NCBI GenBank assembly: GCA_051651645.1 | Contig: JBOFSR010000078.1 | Span: 1 to 12,839, forward strand | DNA: 12,839 nt | Direction of reading: 5' to 3' | Source: JBOFSR01 sp051651645 | GTDB lineage: Bacteria > Spirochaetota > Spirochaetia > Treponematales > Treponemataceae | Part shown: one piece after another, positions 7,292-12,609 of the stretch | How positions within the stretch are numbered: the stretch's first letter is position 1 | How the letters are laid out: the number at the start of each line of letters is the position of its first letter | Notes under the pieces: model-generated | What the model was told of the DNA's origin: nothing | Database searches by the model: none | Seen by the model: only the letters and a program-made list of their open reading frames with translations | Made by a program: the position numbers and the translations under genes

Positions 7292-8617
7292 TTAATAATT
7301 GTACACTTTTTTTAGTTTGACAAAATAAAATACAGAGACAATCACTGTTAAAACTTCTGCGATGGGAACGGCAAGCCATACTCCGTTAATTTTTAAAATC
7401 GCTGGCAAAATGAGTAATCCTACAGTTAAAAAAACGAGGGTGCGTAAAAATGAAATTGTTGCAGAAACTCTTCCATTAGAAAGAGCGGTAAAAAAACTTG
7501 AGGCAAAAATATTAAATCCCAGAAAAATAAAGCTAATGCTGTATAAATGCAAGCCGCGAATAGCGAGCTGTTTAACACTTTCATTATCTTTTGCAAAAAA
7601 GTGGGCAATAAATGGAGCAAAAATATTTGCGACAATGAGCGTTACAATAGAAATCGCCCCCGTGATAAAAAGACTTCGCTTCAAAAGTCTACTCAACCCT
7701 GTATGATTTTTCTCTCCGTAGTTAAAGCTGACTACAGGAGCAATCCCCATTGCATAACCCATAAAGATTGCTGAAAGTAAATATCCACTGTACAGAATGA
7801 TAGTAATTGCCGCAACTCCATTTTCTCCTGCATATTTAAGCATAATCATATTGAATAAATAGGTGGTAACTGCCATTGCAAGGTTTGAAACCATTTCCGA
7901 GGATCCATTACTACAGCTTTGCAGCAAAACCTTCAAATCTCTTGAAGGCCACACAAAATAAAGCGTATTTTTACGATTGAGCGAAAAATAAAAAAGAGCA
8001 AACATTGCAGGAATTGCAACGCCGATTCCTGTTGCAAGAGCAGCACCCAAAATTCCAAGCTCAAGGATGACAATAAAAATGTAATCAAATAAAATATTGC
8101 TCAGCCCACCAATAACGATGACTATTAATCCGATTGTGGATTTACTCGCTGTTACAAAGAAATTTTGAAAAATCATTTGTAGCATAAAAAATGGCGTAAA
8201 GAACAAAATTCCAACCAGATAGGTGTGGCTATAGTTGTAAAGCAAATCCGTTGAACCGAGCAAGGTCAAAATTTCTTTTCTAAAAATTAATCCTACTGAA
8301 ATAAAGAAAAGGCTGATAGCAAAAACGCTTAACGCCAAAAGTGAAAAGATCTTTCGAGCTAATTTTTCGTTTCCCTCGCCCATAATCTTTGCAACGACGG
8401 CACTTCCGCCTGTACCAAACATAACCCCGATTGACGTAATCAAGCAAAAAAAGGGGAAAATAATATTGATTGCAGAAAGTGCATCGGTGCCAACAAAGCG
8501 GGCAATAAAAATGCCGTCAACCATTGTATATACCGCCATAAAAACATTCATAATTATAGTTGGGAATGTAAAAGATAAAATTGATGCTGTTTTTATTTTA
8601 AATTGTAATTTGTTCAT
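7292..8617 (-). CDS. MATE-family multidrug/Na+ efflux transporter
   Basis: A 441-residue polytopic inner-membrane protein with about twelve hydrophobic helices in two similar halves. It starts at the ATG at 8617-8615, with GGAG 5 nt upstream. The N-terminal stretch with MVDGIFIARFVGTDALSA is characteristic of the MATE fold, closest in style to the MepA/DinF-like branch. Such pumps export cationic drugs or metabolites in exchange for Na+ or H+; the substrate cannot be read from the sequence. Ten nucleotides upstream lies the 3' end of a marR-type regulator remnant, the usual partner in marR-MATE operons, so this pump has probably lost its local repressor. The 114- and 75-residue frames on the opposite strand are shadows. 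Confidence 0.92.
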   Translation of the reverse strand: MNKLQFKIKTASILSFTFPTIIMNVFMAVYTMVDGIFIARFVGTDALSAINIIFPFFCLITSIGVMFGTGGSAVVAKIMGEGNEKLARKIFSLLALSVFAISLFFISVGLIFRKEILTLLGSTDLLYNYSHTYLVGILFFTPFFMLQMIFQNFFVTASKSTIGLIVIVIGGLSNILFDYIFIVILELGILGAALATGIGVAIPAMFALFYFSLNRKNTLYFVWPSRDLKVLLQSCSNGSSEMVSNLAMAVTTYLFNMIMLKYAGENGVAAITIILYSGYLLSAIFMGYAMGIAPVVSFNYGEKNHTGLSRLLKRSLFITGAISIVTLIVANIFAPFIAHFFAKDNESVKQLAIRGLHLYSISFIFLGFNIFASSFFTALSNGRVSATISFLRTLVFLTVGLLILPAILKINGVWLAVPIAEVLTVIVSVFYFVKLKKVYNY

Positions 8618-8627
8618 AAAATCTCCG

Positions 8628-8831
8628 TTAGTTTAATTCATACTCGCTGCAAATAATGTCAAGGATTTTCAAAAATGCCTGTATCTCATCCTTCGTGCAA
8701 GATTTTTCAATTTTTGCAATCGCATTATCCTCATTTTTCAAGATTTTATTTGTTGGTCGTAAATAAAAAATTCGTTTATCCTTTTGACTTTGTTCTTTAT
8801 AAATGAGCTTTAAATAGTTAAATTGAATAAC
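8628..8831 (-). pseudogene. C-terminal remnant of a MarR-family transcriptional regulator
   Basis: Reading the minus strand from 8831 to the TAA at 8630-8628 gives about 67 residues with no start codon; the frame is closed upstream by a TAA at 8843-8841. It contains KEQSQKDKRIFYLRPT, which matches the wing of MarR-type winged helices (the D-x-R wing tip). A helical dimerisation tail, AIAKIEKSCTKDEIQAFLKI, follows, ending SEYELN. The dimerisation N-terminus and recognition helix are missing, so it cannot be a working repressor. The stop lies 10 nt before the MATE gene, the usual marR-efflux layout. The identification rests on the wing motif and context only. Alternatively it is an unusually short accessory ORF, but no start codon or ribosome site supports that. 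Confidence 0.6.
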
Positions 8832-8858
8832 TATAATTGCTTAGTCAATAAATATCAA
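8830..8858 (-). promoter_or_regulatory. Promoter reading into the marR remnant and MATE gene
   Basis: On the minus strand TTGATA (8858-8853) and TATAGT (8835-8830) are 17 nt apart, each a 5/6 match. The -35 box is the outer end of the perfect inverted repeat at 8853-8885. The start site would be near 8824, inside the marR remnant, so the remnant would serve only as a leader of about 200 nt for the efflux gene. Confidence 0.5.
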
Positions 8859-8885
8859 GATTCTTTTAAGAAAAGAATCTTGATA
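8853..8885. repeat. Perfect 15-bp inverted repeat with 3-nt loop
   Basis: TATCAAGATTCTTTT (8853-8867) and its exact reverse complement (8871-8885) flank the loop AAG. Neither side has a strong U-tract (minus-strand downstream is TTTATTGACT), so it is not a classic terminator. It lies between the divergent MATE and rpsP promoters and includes the MATE-side -35 box. It could be an operator, an atypical bidirectional terminator, or a remnant of a small mobile sequence. Confidence 0.8.
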
Positions 8886-8915
8886 GTGGTAAAACTCGGT
8901 CAAGTATTTTTTCCA

Positions 8916-8944
8916 TTGACAGTTTTTTTTATTTATGGTATAAG
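8916..8944 (+). promoter_or_regulatory. Promoter of the rpsP-khpA-rimM-trmD-rplS operon
   Basis: A full-consensus TTGACA (8916-8921), a 17-nt T-rich spacer and TATAAG (8939-8944) form the strongest promoter in the window, as expected for a ribosomal protein operon. The predicted start near 8951 gives a leader of about 70 nt. Confidence 0.75.
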
Positions 8945-8968
8945 ATAAGTTCTATTTTTGGCGAAAAA

Positions 8969-8997
8969 CGGCTTTATGTAATTTTTGTATAAAACCG
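8969..8997 (+). promoter_or_regulatory. Leader hairpin upstream of rpsP
   Basis: In the rpsP leader CGGCTTTAT (8969-8977) pairs with ATAAAACCG (8989-8997) with one C-A mismatch and an 11-nt loop. It ends 13 nt before the GGAG ribosome site of rpsP. Such a leader stem could serve feedback control by a ribosomal protein, but nothing shows that directly. Confidence 0.3.
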
Positions 8998-9020
8998 AAT
9001 AAAATATTTTGGAGTAAACT

Positions 9021-9266
9021 GTGGTAAAAATCAGACTTAAAAAGTTTGGCTCAAAAGCTCGTCCTTACTATCGTATTGTTGTTCAAGATGTTAGAAAACC
9101 TCGTGATGGTGCTGCAATTGAAGAGATTGGCATTTATCATCCTATTGAGGTTGAAGACAAACAAATTTCTTTTAACGAAGAAAGAGCACGATATTGGATT
9201 AGTGTAGGTGCTAAGCCAACTGACACGGTACGTAAAATTTTCAACAAAAAAAAATTTACGTTGTAG
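9021..9266 (+). CDS. rpsP: Small ribosomal subunit protein bS16
   Basis: An 81-residue basic protein, the usual bS16 length. The GTG start at 9021 has GGAG 6 nt upstream, and the next codon gives the family's N-terminus MVKIRLKKFGSKARPYYRIVV without the last residues needing any gap. The RDGAAIEEIGIYHPI and WISVGAKPTDTVRKI blocks are also conserved. bS16 binds 16S rRNA in the body of the 30S subunit and is needed for its assembly. It leads the operon that also encodes RimM, itself a 30S maturation factor. Confidence 0.97.
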   Translation: MVKIRLKKFGSKARPYYRIVVQDVRKPRDGAAIEEIGIYHPIEVEDKQISFNEERARYWISVGAKPTDTVRKIFNKKKFTL

Positions 9267-9279
9267 TTGAGAGGTCAAT

Positions 9280-9513
9280 ATGAAAAAAGACCTTATTGAA
9301 TTTATTGCACAATCGTTGGTTGATAATTCTGAAGAAGTATCAGTAACAGAGACTGAGGGTGAACGAGGGCCGGTTTTAGAATTGCGTGTTGCAGCTGATG
9401 ACATTGGAAAAGTTATTGGAAAGCAAGGGCGAATTGCAAAGGCATTGCGTACTATTATGAACGCAGCAGATTGCAATGACGAAAATCGATATTCCTTAGA
9501 AATTCTTGATTAA
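9280..9513 (+). CDS. khpA: KH-domain RNA-binding protein KhpA (YlqC family)
   Basis: A 77-residue protein made of a single type II KH domain, typical of KhpA/YlqC. The nucleic-acid-binding GxxG loop is G47-K48-Q49-G50 within IGKVIGKQGRIAKALR. The ATG at 9280 has AGAGG 5 nt upstream and starts 13 nt after rpsP. In Firmicutes KhpA pairs with KhpB (Jag) and binds many RNAs, affecting cell division and shape; the same role here is inferred. The rpsP-khpA-rimM-trmD-rplS order is common in many bacteria. Its stop codon overlaps the rimM start by one base (TAATG). Confidence 0.94.
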   Translation: MKKDLIEFIAQSLVDNSEEVSVTETEGERGPVLELRVAADDIGKVIGKQGRIAKALRTIMNAADCNDENRYSLEILD

Positions 9514-10160
9514 TGGAAAATCCTACGAACAAAAATCAAAATGATGAAAATCACGCAAAGTCAAATCTTGCGAGTTGGAATTCTGCAGATTTTAGCAATG
9601 TTTTAGTTATTGGAGTTATTCGGGGCTCTCATGGGCTTACGGGTAAAGTGAAAGTCCAAAGTACTTCTGGAGAATGTGAGCATTTTTACAAGTTAAAAGA
9701 AGTTACTTTGCGAAAAGACGGCATCGAAAAAAATTATACGGTTGAGTCAGTTGATGGTTGCGTTTCTAATCTTTTAATTAAGTTTAAGGAAATTAGCACG
9801 CCAGAAGACGCTAAAAAGCATAATATGTGGGAGATTGTCGTTCCGAGAGAAAAAGCAAGTCCTCTTAAAAAGGATGAGTTTTACGTTGATGATTTAACAA
9901 AGTGTATGCTTTTTTATAACGATAAATCATCGGCAAATCCTATTGTTGAGGTAGGATGTATTACAGATGTATTGGAAGGCGGAGCAGGCAGCTTGATTGA
10001 AGTTGCATTGTCCGAGAGCTTTGATTTTTCGGCATTTGGTTTGAATGAAGTCGTTGCAAATAATCGAAAAAGGATTATTCCTTTTAGAAAAGAATTTATT
10101 GGCACGGTTGATTTAAAATCACGAAAAGTTGAACTGATGCACCTCTGGATTTTAGAATAG
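9513..10160 (+). CDS. rimM: Ribosome maturation factor RimM
   Basis: A 215-residue protein. The RimM N-terminal barrel begins at residue 30 with VLVIGVIRGSHGLTGKVKV, and the C-terminal PRC barrel (about 122-215) carries FYVDDLTKC, GCITDVLEGGAGSLIEV, IIPFRKEFIG and a final HLWILE. RimM binds bS19/the 30S head and assists 16S processing. The first 29 residues form an extra Asn/Lys-rich polar extension absent from typical RimM (about 170 residues). No in-frame ATG, GTG or TTG with a ribosome site occurs nearer the barrel, so the extension seems real. The start has no clear Shine-Dalgarno and overlaps the khpA stop as TAATG, so translation probably depends on coupling. Confidence 0.93.
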   Translation: MENPTNKNQNDENHAKSNLASWNSADFSNVLVIGVIRGSHGLTGKVKVQSTSGECEHFYKLKEVTLRKDGIEKNYTVESVDGCVSNLLIKFKEISTPEDAKKHNMWEIVVPREKASPLKKDEFYVDDLTKCMLFYNDKSSANPIVEVGCITDVLEGGAGSLIEVALSESFDFSAFGLNEVVANNRKRIIPFRKEFIGTVDLKSRKVELMHLWILE

Positions 10161-10903
10161 TGAAATTCCATGTGCTGACCTTGTTCCCTGAAATTCCTCA
10201 AGCTTTTTTTGATAATTCAATTATGGCTAAGGCAATTCAAAAGGGAATTATTACCTACAATCTGGTGAACATTAGGGATTATGCACAAGACAAGCATAAA
10301 ACTTGTGACGATAGCCCTTATGGCGGTGGAGCTGGTATGTTATTGCTAGCTGAACCTTTGCACAATTCGTTGCGTGCCATTAATGCACGAAAAAAACGGG
10401 TTGTGTATGTAACGCCTTCAGGCAAGCCTTTTACGCAAAAACTGGCAAGCGATTTGAGCAAAGAAAGCGAGCTTGTTTTTATTTGTGGCAGGTATGAAGG
10501 CATTGATCAGCGTATTATTGATACGTGGGTAACCGATGAGATTTCGATTGGGGATTATGTTATGTCCTCAGGCGAACTTGCAGCGACGGTGATTATTGAT
10601 ACAGTTTATCGATTAATTGACGGTGTGATTTCGAGCGAGTCTCTTTGTGAAGAAAGTTTTTCTGATGGACTTTTGGAGTATCCACAATATACGCGCCCTG
10701 AAGATTTTCAAGGAATGAAAGTTCCTGATGTTTTGCTTTCAGGGCATCATGAAAAGATAAAAAAGTGGCGGTTGAAGCAGAGAGTTTTGAAAACACTTGC
10801 TTTTCGTCCTGATTTACTTGCAAAGGCACGTGAAAATGATTCTTTGAGTGATGAAGTTGAGCAAATAATAAAAAAAATTACACTTTGTAATAAAATGGAG
10901 TAA
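10160..10903 (+). CDS. trmD: tRNA (guanine37-N1)-methyltransferase TrmD, with atypical active-site residues
   Basis: A 247-residue SPOUT methyltransferase that makes m1G37 in tRNAs to prevent +1 frameshifting. The GTG start overlaps the rimM stop by one base (TAGTG). Family motifs are present: SPYGGGAGM (52-60), ICGRYEGIDQR (108-118), EISIGDYV (127-134) and GLLEYPQYTRP (170-180), then LLSGHHEKIKKWR. R151 aligns with the catalytic Arg154 of E. coli. Two positions are unusual. E165 (in CEESF) aligns without gaps to the catalytic Asp169 of the EDSF motif. S137 (VMSSGEL) replaces Gly140 of the SAM-contacting VLSGGEL loop. Both keep related chemistry, so the enzyme may still work. Family assignment is firm; the alignment is from memory of E. 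coli TrmD. Confidence 0.95.
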   Translation: MKFHVLTLFPEIPQAFFDNSIMAKAIQKGIITYNLVNIRDYAQDKHKTCDDSPYGGGAGMLLLAEPLHNSLRAINARKKRVVYVTPSGKPFTQKLASDLSKESELVFICGRYEGIDQRIIDTWVTDEISIGDYVMSSGELAATVIIDTVYRLIDGVISSESLCEESFSDGLLEYPQYTRPEDFQGMKVPDVLLSGHHEKIKKWRLKQRVLKTLAFRPDLLAKARENDSLSDEVEQIIKKITLCNKME

Positions 10904-10906
10904 AAA

Positions 10907-11275
10907 ATGGATTTAATAAAAACAATTGAAGCAGGGCAACTAAAAGATGACGTTGGGGACTTTAGAATTGGTGATACGGTAAAGGTTCATTTTAGAATTA
11001 TTGAAGGAAAAAATGAGCGTATCCAGATTTATGAAGGCTTGATTATTTGCTTTAAAGGCAGTGGAGCTTCAAAGACCTTTACTGTTCGCAAAAATTCTTA
11101 CGGAGTTGGCGTTGAGCGTATTTTCCCTCTGCACTCACCACGAATTGCAAAAATTGAATTGCTTCGTCATGGTAAAGTCCGACGAGCAAAACTATATTAT
11201 ATTCGTGATAAAATTGGTAAGGCTGCAAAAATTAAAGAGCTTATCATTAAAAAAGCAGACCGCGTAAAAAACTAA
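10907..11275 (+). CDS. rplS: Large ribosomal subunit protein bL19
   Basis: A 122-residue basic protein close to the usual length of about 115. The ATG at 10907 has GGAG 6 nt upstream, and that site overlaps the 3' end of trmD. Conserved blocks are FRIGDTVKVHFRIIEG, the RIQIYEGLIIC strand, TFTVRKNSYGVGVERIFPLHSPRI and RRAKLYYIRDKIGKAAKIKE. bL19 sits at the 30S-50S interface and contributes to subunit bridges. It is the last gene of the operon and is followed by a clear terminator. Confidence 0.97.
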   Translation: MDLIKTIEAGQLKDDVGDFRIGDTVKVHFRIIEGKNERIQIYEGLIICFKGSGASKTFTVRKNSYGVGVERIFPLHSPRIAKIELLRHGKVRRAKLYYIRDKIGKAAKIKELIIKKADRVKN

Positions 11276-11285
11276 TTTTTCAAAA

Positions 11286-11297
11286 TTGAATATTCAA
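11286..11297. repeat. 12-nt perfect palindrome after rplS
   Basis: TTGAATATTCAA lies 10 nt after the rplS stop, just before the terminator stem. A 12-nt AT-rich palindrome can occur by chance; it could also be an operator half of the nuclease gene. No known regulator motif is assigned. Confidence 0.4.
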
Positions 11298-11300
11298 CAT

Positions 11301-11334
11301 AAAGTCAGCCTAAAAAGCTGGCTTTATTATTTGT
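11301..11334 (+). terminator. Rho-independent terminator of the rpsP-rplS operon
   Basis: AAAGTCAGC (11301-11309) pairs with GCTGGCTTT (11317-11325) in a 9-bp stem with one G-U pair and a 7-nt A-rich loop. It is followed by ATTATTTG, giving a U-rich tail with the end of the stem. It sits 25 nt after the rplS stop. Confidence 0.75.
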
Positions 11335-11376
11335 GCAGAAGATATTTTATGCACAAACCTCAAAAACTGAGGTTTG
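11331..11376 (+). repeat. Two overlapping, mutually exclusive hairpins upstream of the nuclease gene
   Basis: The first pair is TTGTGCA (11331-11337) with TGCACAA (11350-11356), a 12-nt loop. The second is CAAACCTCA (11354-11362) with TGAGGTTTG (11368-11376), 9 bp with a 5-nt loop. They share 11354-11356, so forming one in full disturbs the other. They lie in the leader of the PD-(D/E)XK gene. No U-tract follows the second stem. Confidence 0.6.
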
Positions 11377-11401
11377 ATACAAAAGAGCAGGAGAGAAGAA
11401 A

Positions 11402-12322
11402 ATGATAAAAGCATTTTTTAAAAATTTGAGTAAATATTCTGCAGAAAATAACTTATCTGATATGACATATTTTTTGTGTGATATCTCAACAGAATTTCAA
11501 AATTTTCTCTTACGGTTTATATTTTCTAATATTGGAGATGATCTATCAGATGTTAGTATTGAACAAGAATATTCTTCAGAAGATAAAACATGCAGAGTCG
11601 ATTTTAAATTTGAAGTAAACGGCAAATCTTATTTGCTCGAAAATAAGATTTATGATAAAAATTGCCATTATCCCGAATACACAGAAGCATTTAAGGGGCA
11701 TACTATCGGATTTATTGCCAATTATGATGTGTCTGAAATTAAATATGACTATAAAAAGAATTGGGCAGCTTTTCATAAAGAGTTAAATGAAAATTTATTA
11801 CCAAAACTCATCGATGATGAAAAAAAATTGGTGGAAGGTTATATAGAATATTTAAAAGGAGTTTGTAGTATTATGGATGAAAGAGATTTTAACCCCACAT
11901 TAACATGTGATCTTGAGTATTTAAACGAAATATTTGCTAGAATTATAAATGAAAAAAGTGAACAAGGTTTGGTAATAACTAATCGAGCAAAAAATCACAC
12001 AGAAGAGCGATCAGGTAAATATATTAAATATTATAAAAAGAATTTATTGTTTTGGGTTTGGTTTGGATTATACACAAAATTCGATTCAAATAATATTTGT
12101 ATAGAACTTTGGGAAAGAGAACTTTCTGAGTTTAGTGAAGCAAAAGGTAAATATTTCAAAAAACCACAGAAGAAAGACGAACAAATTTATTTTTGGCTAA
12201 AAAAAGAAAAATTTGATGAGTTATCAAAAGATGGCGATTTTAGTTCAAAATATGAAATTCTTTCTAATTTTTTTGACGAAGTAATGGGGTTCGTTGATAA
12301 AAAGTTTTCAACTAAAAAATAG
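11402..12322 (+). CDS. Orphan PD-(D/E)XK-superfamily nuclease-like protein
   Basis: A 306-residue soluble protein, not a recognised named family. The ATG at 11402 has AGGAG 8 nt upstream. The central motif fits the PD-(D/E)XK nuclease core: D67 in CRVDF, then 13 residues later E80-x-K82 in YLLENKIY on the next strand. Related proteins (PDDEXK_4-like) occur in phage defence, restriction and DNA repair. Residues 1-60 are mostly helical. The 190-300 region is rich in Lys, Phe and Trp (FWVWFG, YFWLKKEKFDEL) and could bind DNA, peptide or a partner. The gene stands alone, with no methylase, helicase or toxin partner in the window, and is strongly AT-rich. It lies between the rplS terminator and a broken miaA, so it was probably acquired. 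Nuclease activity is inferred from the three motif residues only. Confidence 0.75.
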   Translation: MIKAFFKNLSKYSAENNLSDMTYFLCDISTEFQNFLLRFIFSNIGDDLSDVSIEQEYSSEDKTCRVDFKFEVNGKSYLLENKIYDKNCHYPEYTEAFKGHTIGFIANYDVSEIKYDYKKNWAAFHKELNENLLPKLIDDEKKLVEGYIEYLKGVCSIMDERDFNPTLTCDLEYLNEIFARIINEKSEQGLVITNRAKNHTEERSGKYIKYYKKNLLFWVWFGLYTKFDSNNICIELWERELSEFSEAKGKYFKKPQKKDEQIYFWLKKEKFDELSKDGDFSSKYEILSNFFDEVMGFVDKKFSTKK

Positions 12323-12403
12323 TTAAGCTGCGTCATTTAAAAAATCGCCTCTCTAAAAACACCAGTATCTTTTTTCCGTAAAACTGATAAAATAAATCTG
12401 TCT

Positions 12404-12493
12404 ATGAAAAAACTATCGTATAATATGGTCGTAGTTCTTGGGCCGACGGCGACAGGAAAAACAAATCTTGGCGTGCAAATTGCAGACTTTTGA
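12404..12493 (+). pseudogene. miaA: 5' stub of miaA (tRNA dimethylallyltransferase)
   Basis: Thirty codons from an ATG at 12404 to a TGA at 12491-12493 encode MKKLSYNMVVVLGPTATGKT followed by NLGVQIADF. This is the N-terminus of MiaA with an intact P-loop, but the family is about 300 residues. Just after it, another frame (12508-12534) reads IVIDTSYLY, which may be a decayed form of the IISADSRQVY segment that follows in MiaA. The rest of the gene is absent. MiaA adds the isopentenyl group to A37 of tRNAs reading U-starting codons. No ribosome site is evident. A short unrelated gene is possible, but the P-loop context is highly MiaA-like. Confidence 0.7.
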
Positions 12494-12609
12494 AATAAAA
12501 ATCATAAATAGTTATTGATACGAGCTATTTATACTAAAAAAAAGTTTTTTAATTTAAGTGATATAGTCCTCAAATTAAATTCTTGCAAGTTTTCTTTTTT
12601 GATCACTAT
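12494..12609. other. AT-rich non-coding spacer between the miaA stub and mntP
   Basis: It contains two simple inverted repeats: ATAAATAG/CTATTTAT (12504-12511, 12525-12532) and TTTAATTT/AAATTAAA (12548-12555, 12572-12579). On the minus strand the latter is followed by a run of eight T, so it may end mntP transcription. The octamer CTATTTAT recurs at 12606-12613. There is no other gene evidence apart from the possible miaA trace. Confidence 0.45.
12540..12579 (-). terminator. Possible terminator of mntP
   Basis: Reading the minus strand after the mntP stop, TTTAATTT (12579-12572) pairs with AAATTAAA (12555-12548) around a 16-nt loop, followed by AAAAC and eight T. The stem is purely A-T and the loop long, so efficiency would be low. 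Confidence 0.3.

Noticed and set aside
7362..7774. Plus-strand frames of 114 and 75 residues
   Set aside because: They are antisense to the MATE transporter and look like reverse reads of membrane helices.
9051..9476. A 141-residue minus-strand open frame
   Set aside because: It is antisense to rpsP and khpA, whose identity is certain; it has no family resemblance and no supporting ribosome site.
12323..12403. Possible promoter for the miaA stub (GATAAAAT near 12386)
   Set aside because: No -35 box at a suitable distance and no ribosome site before the ATG.
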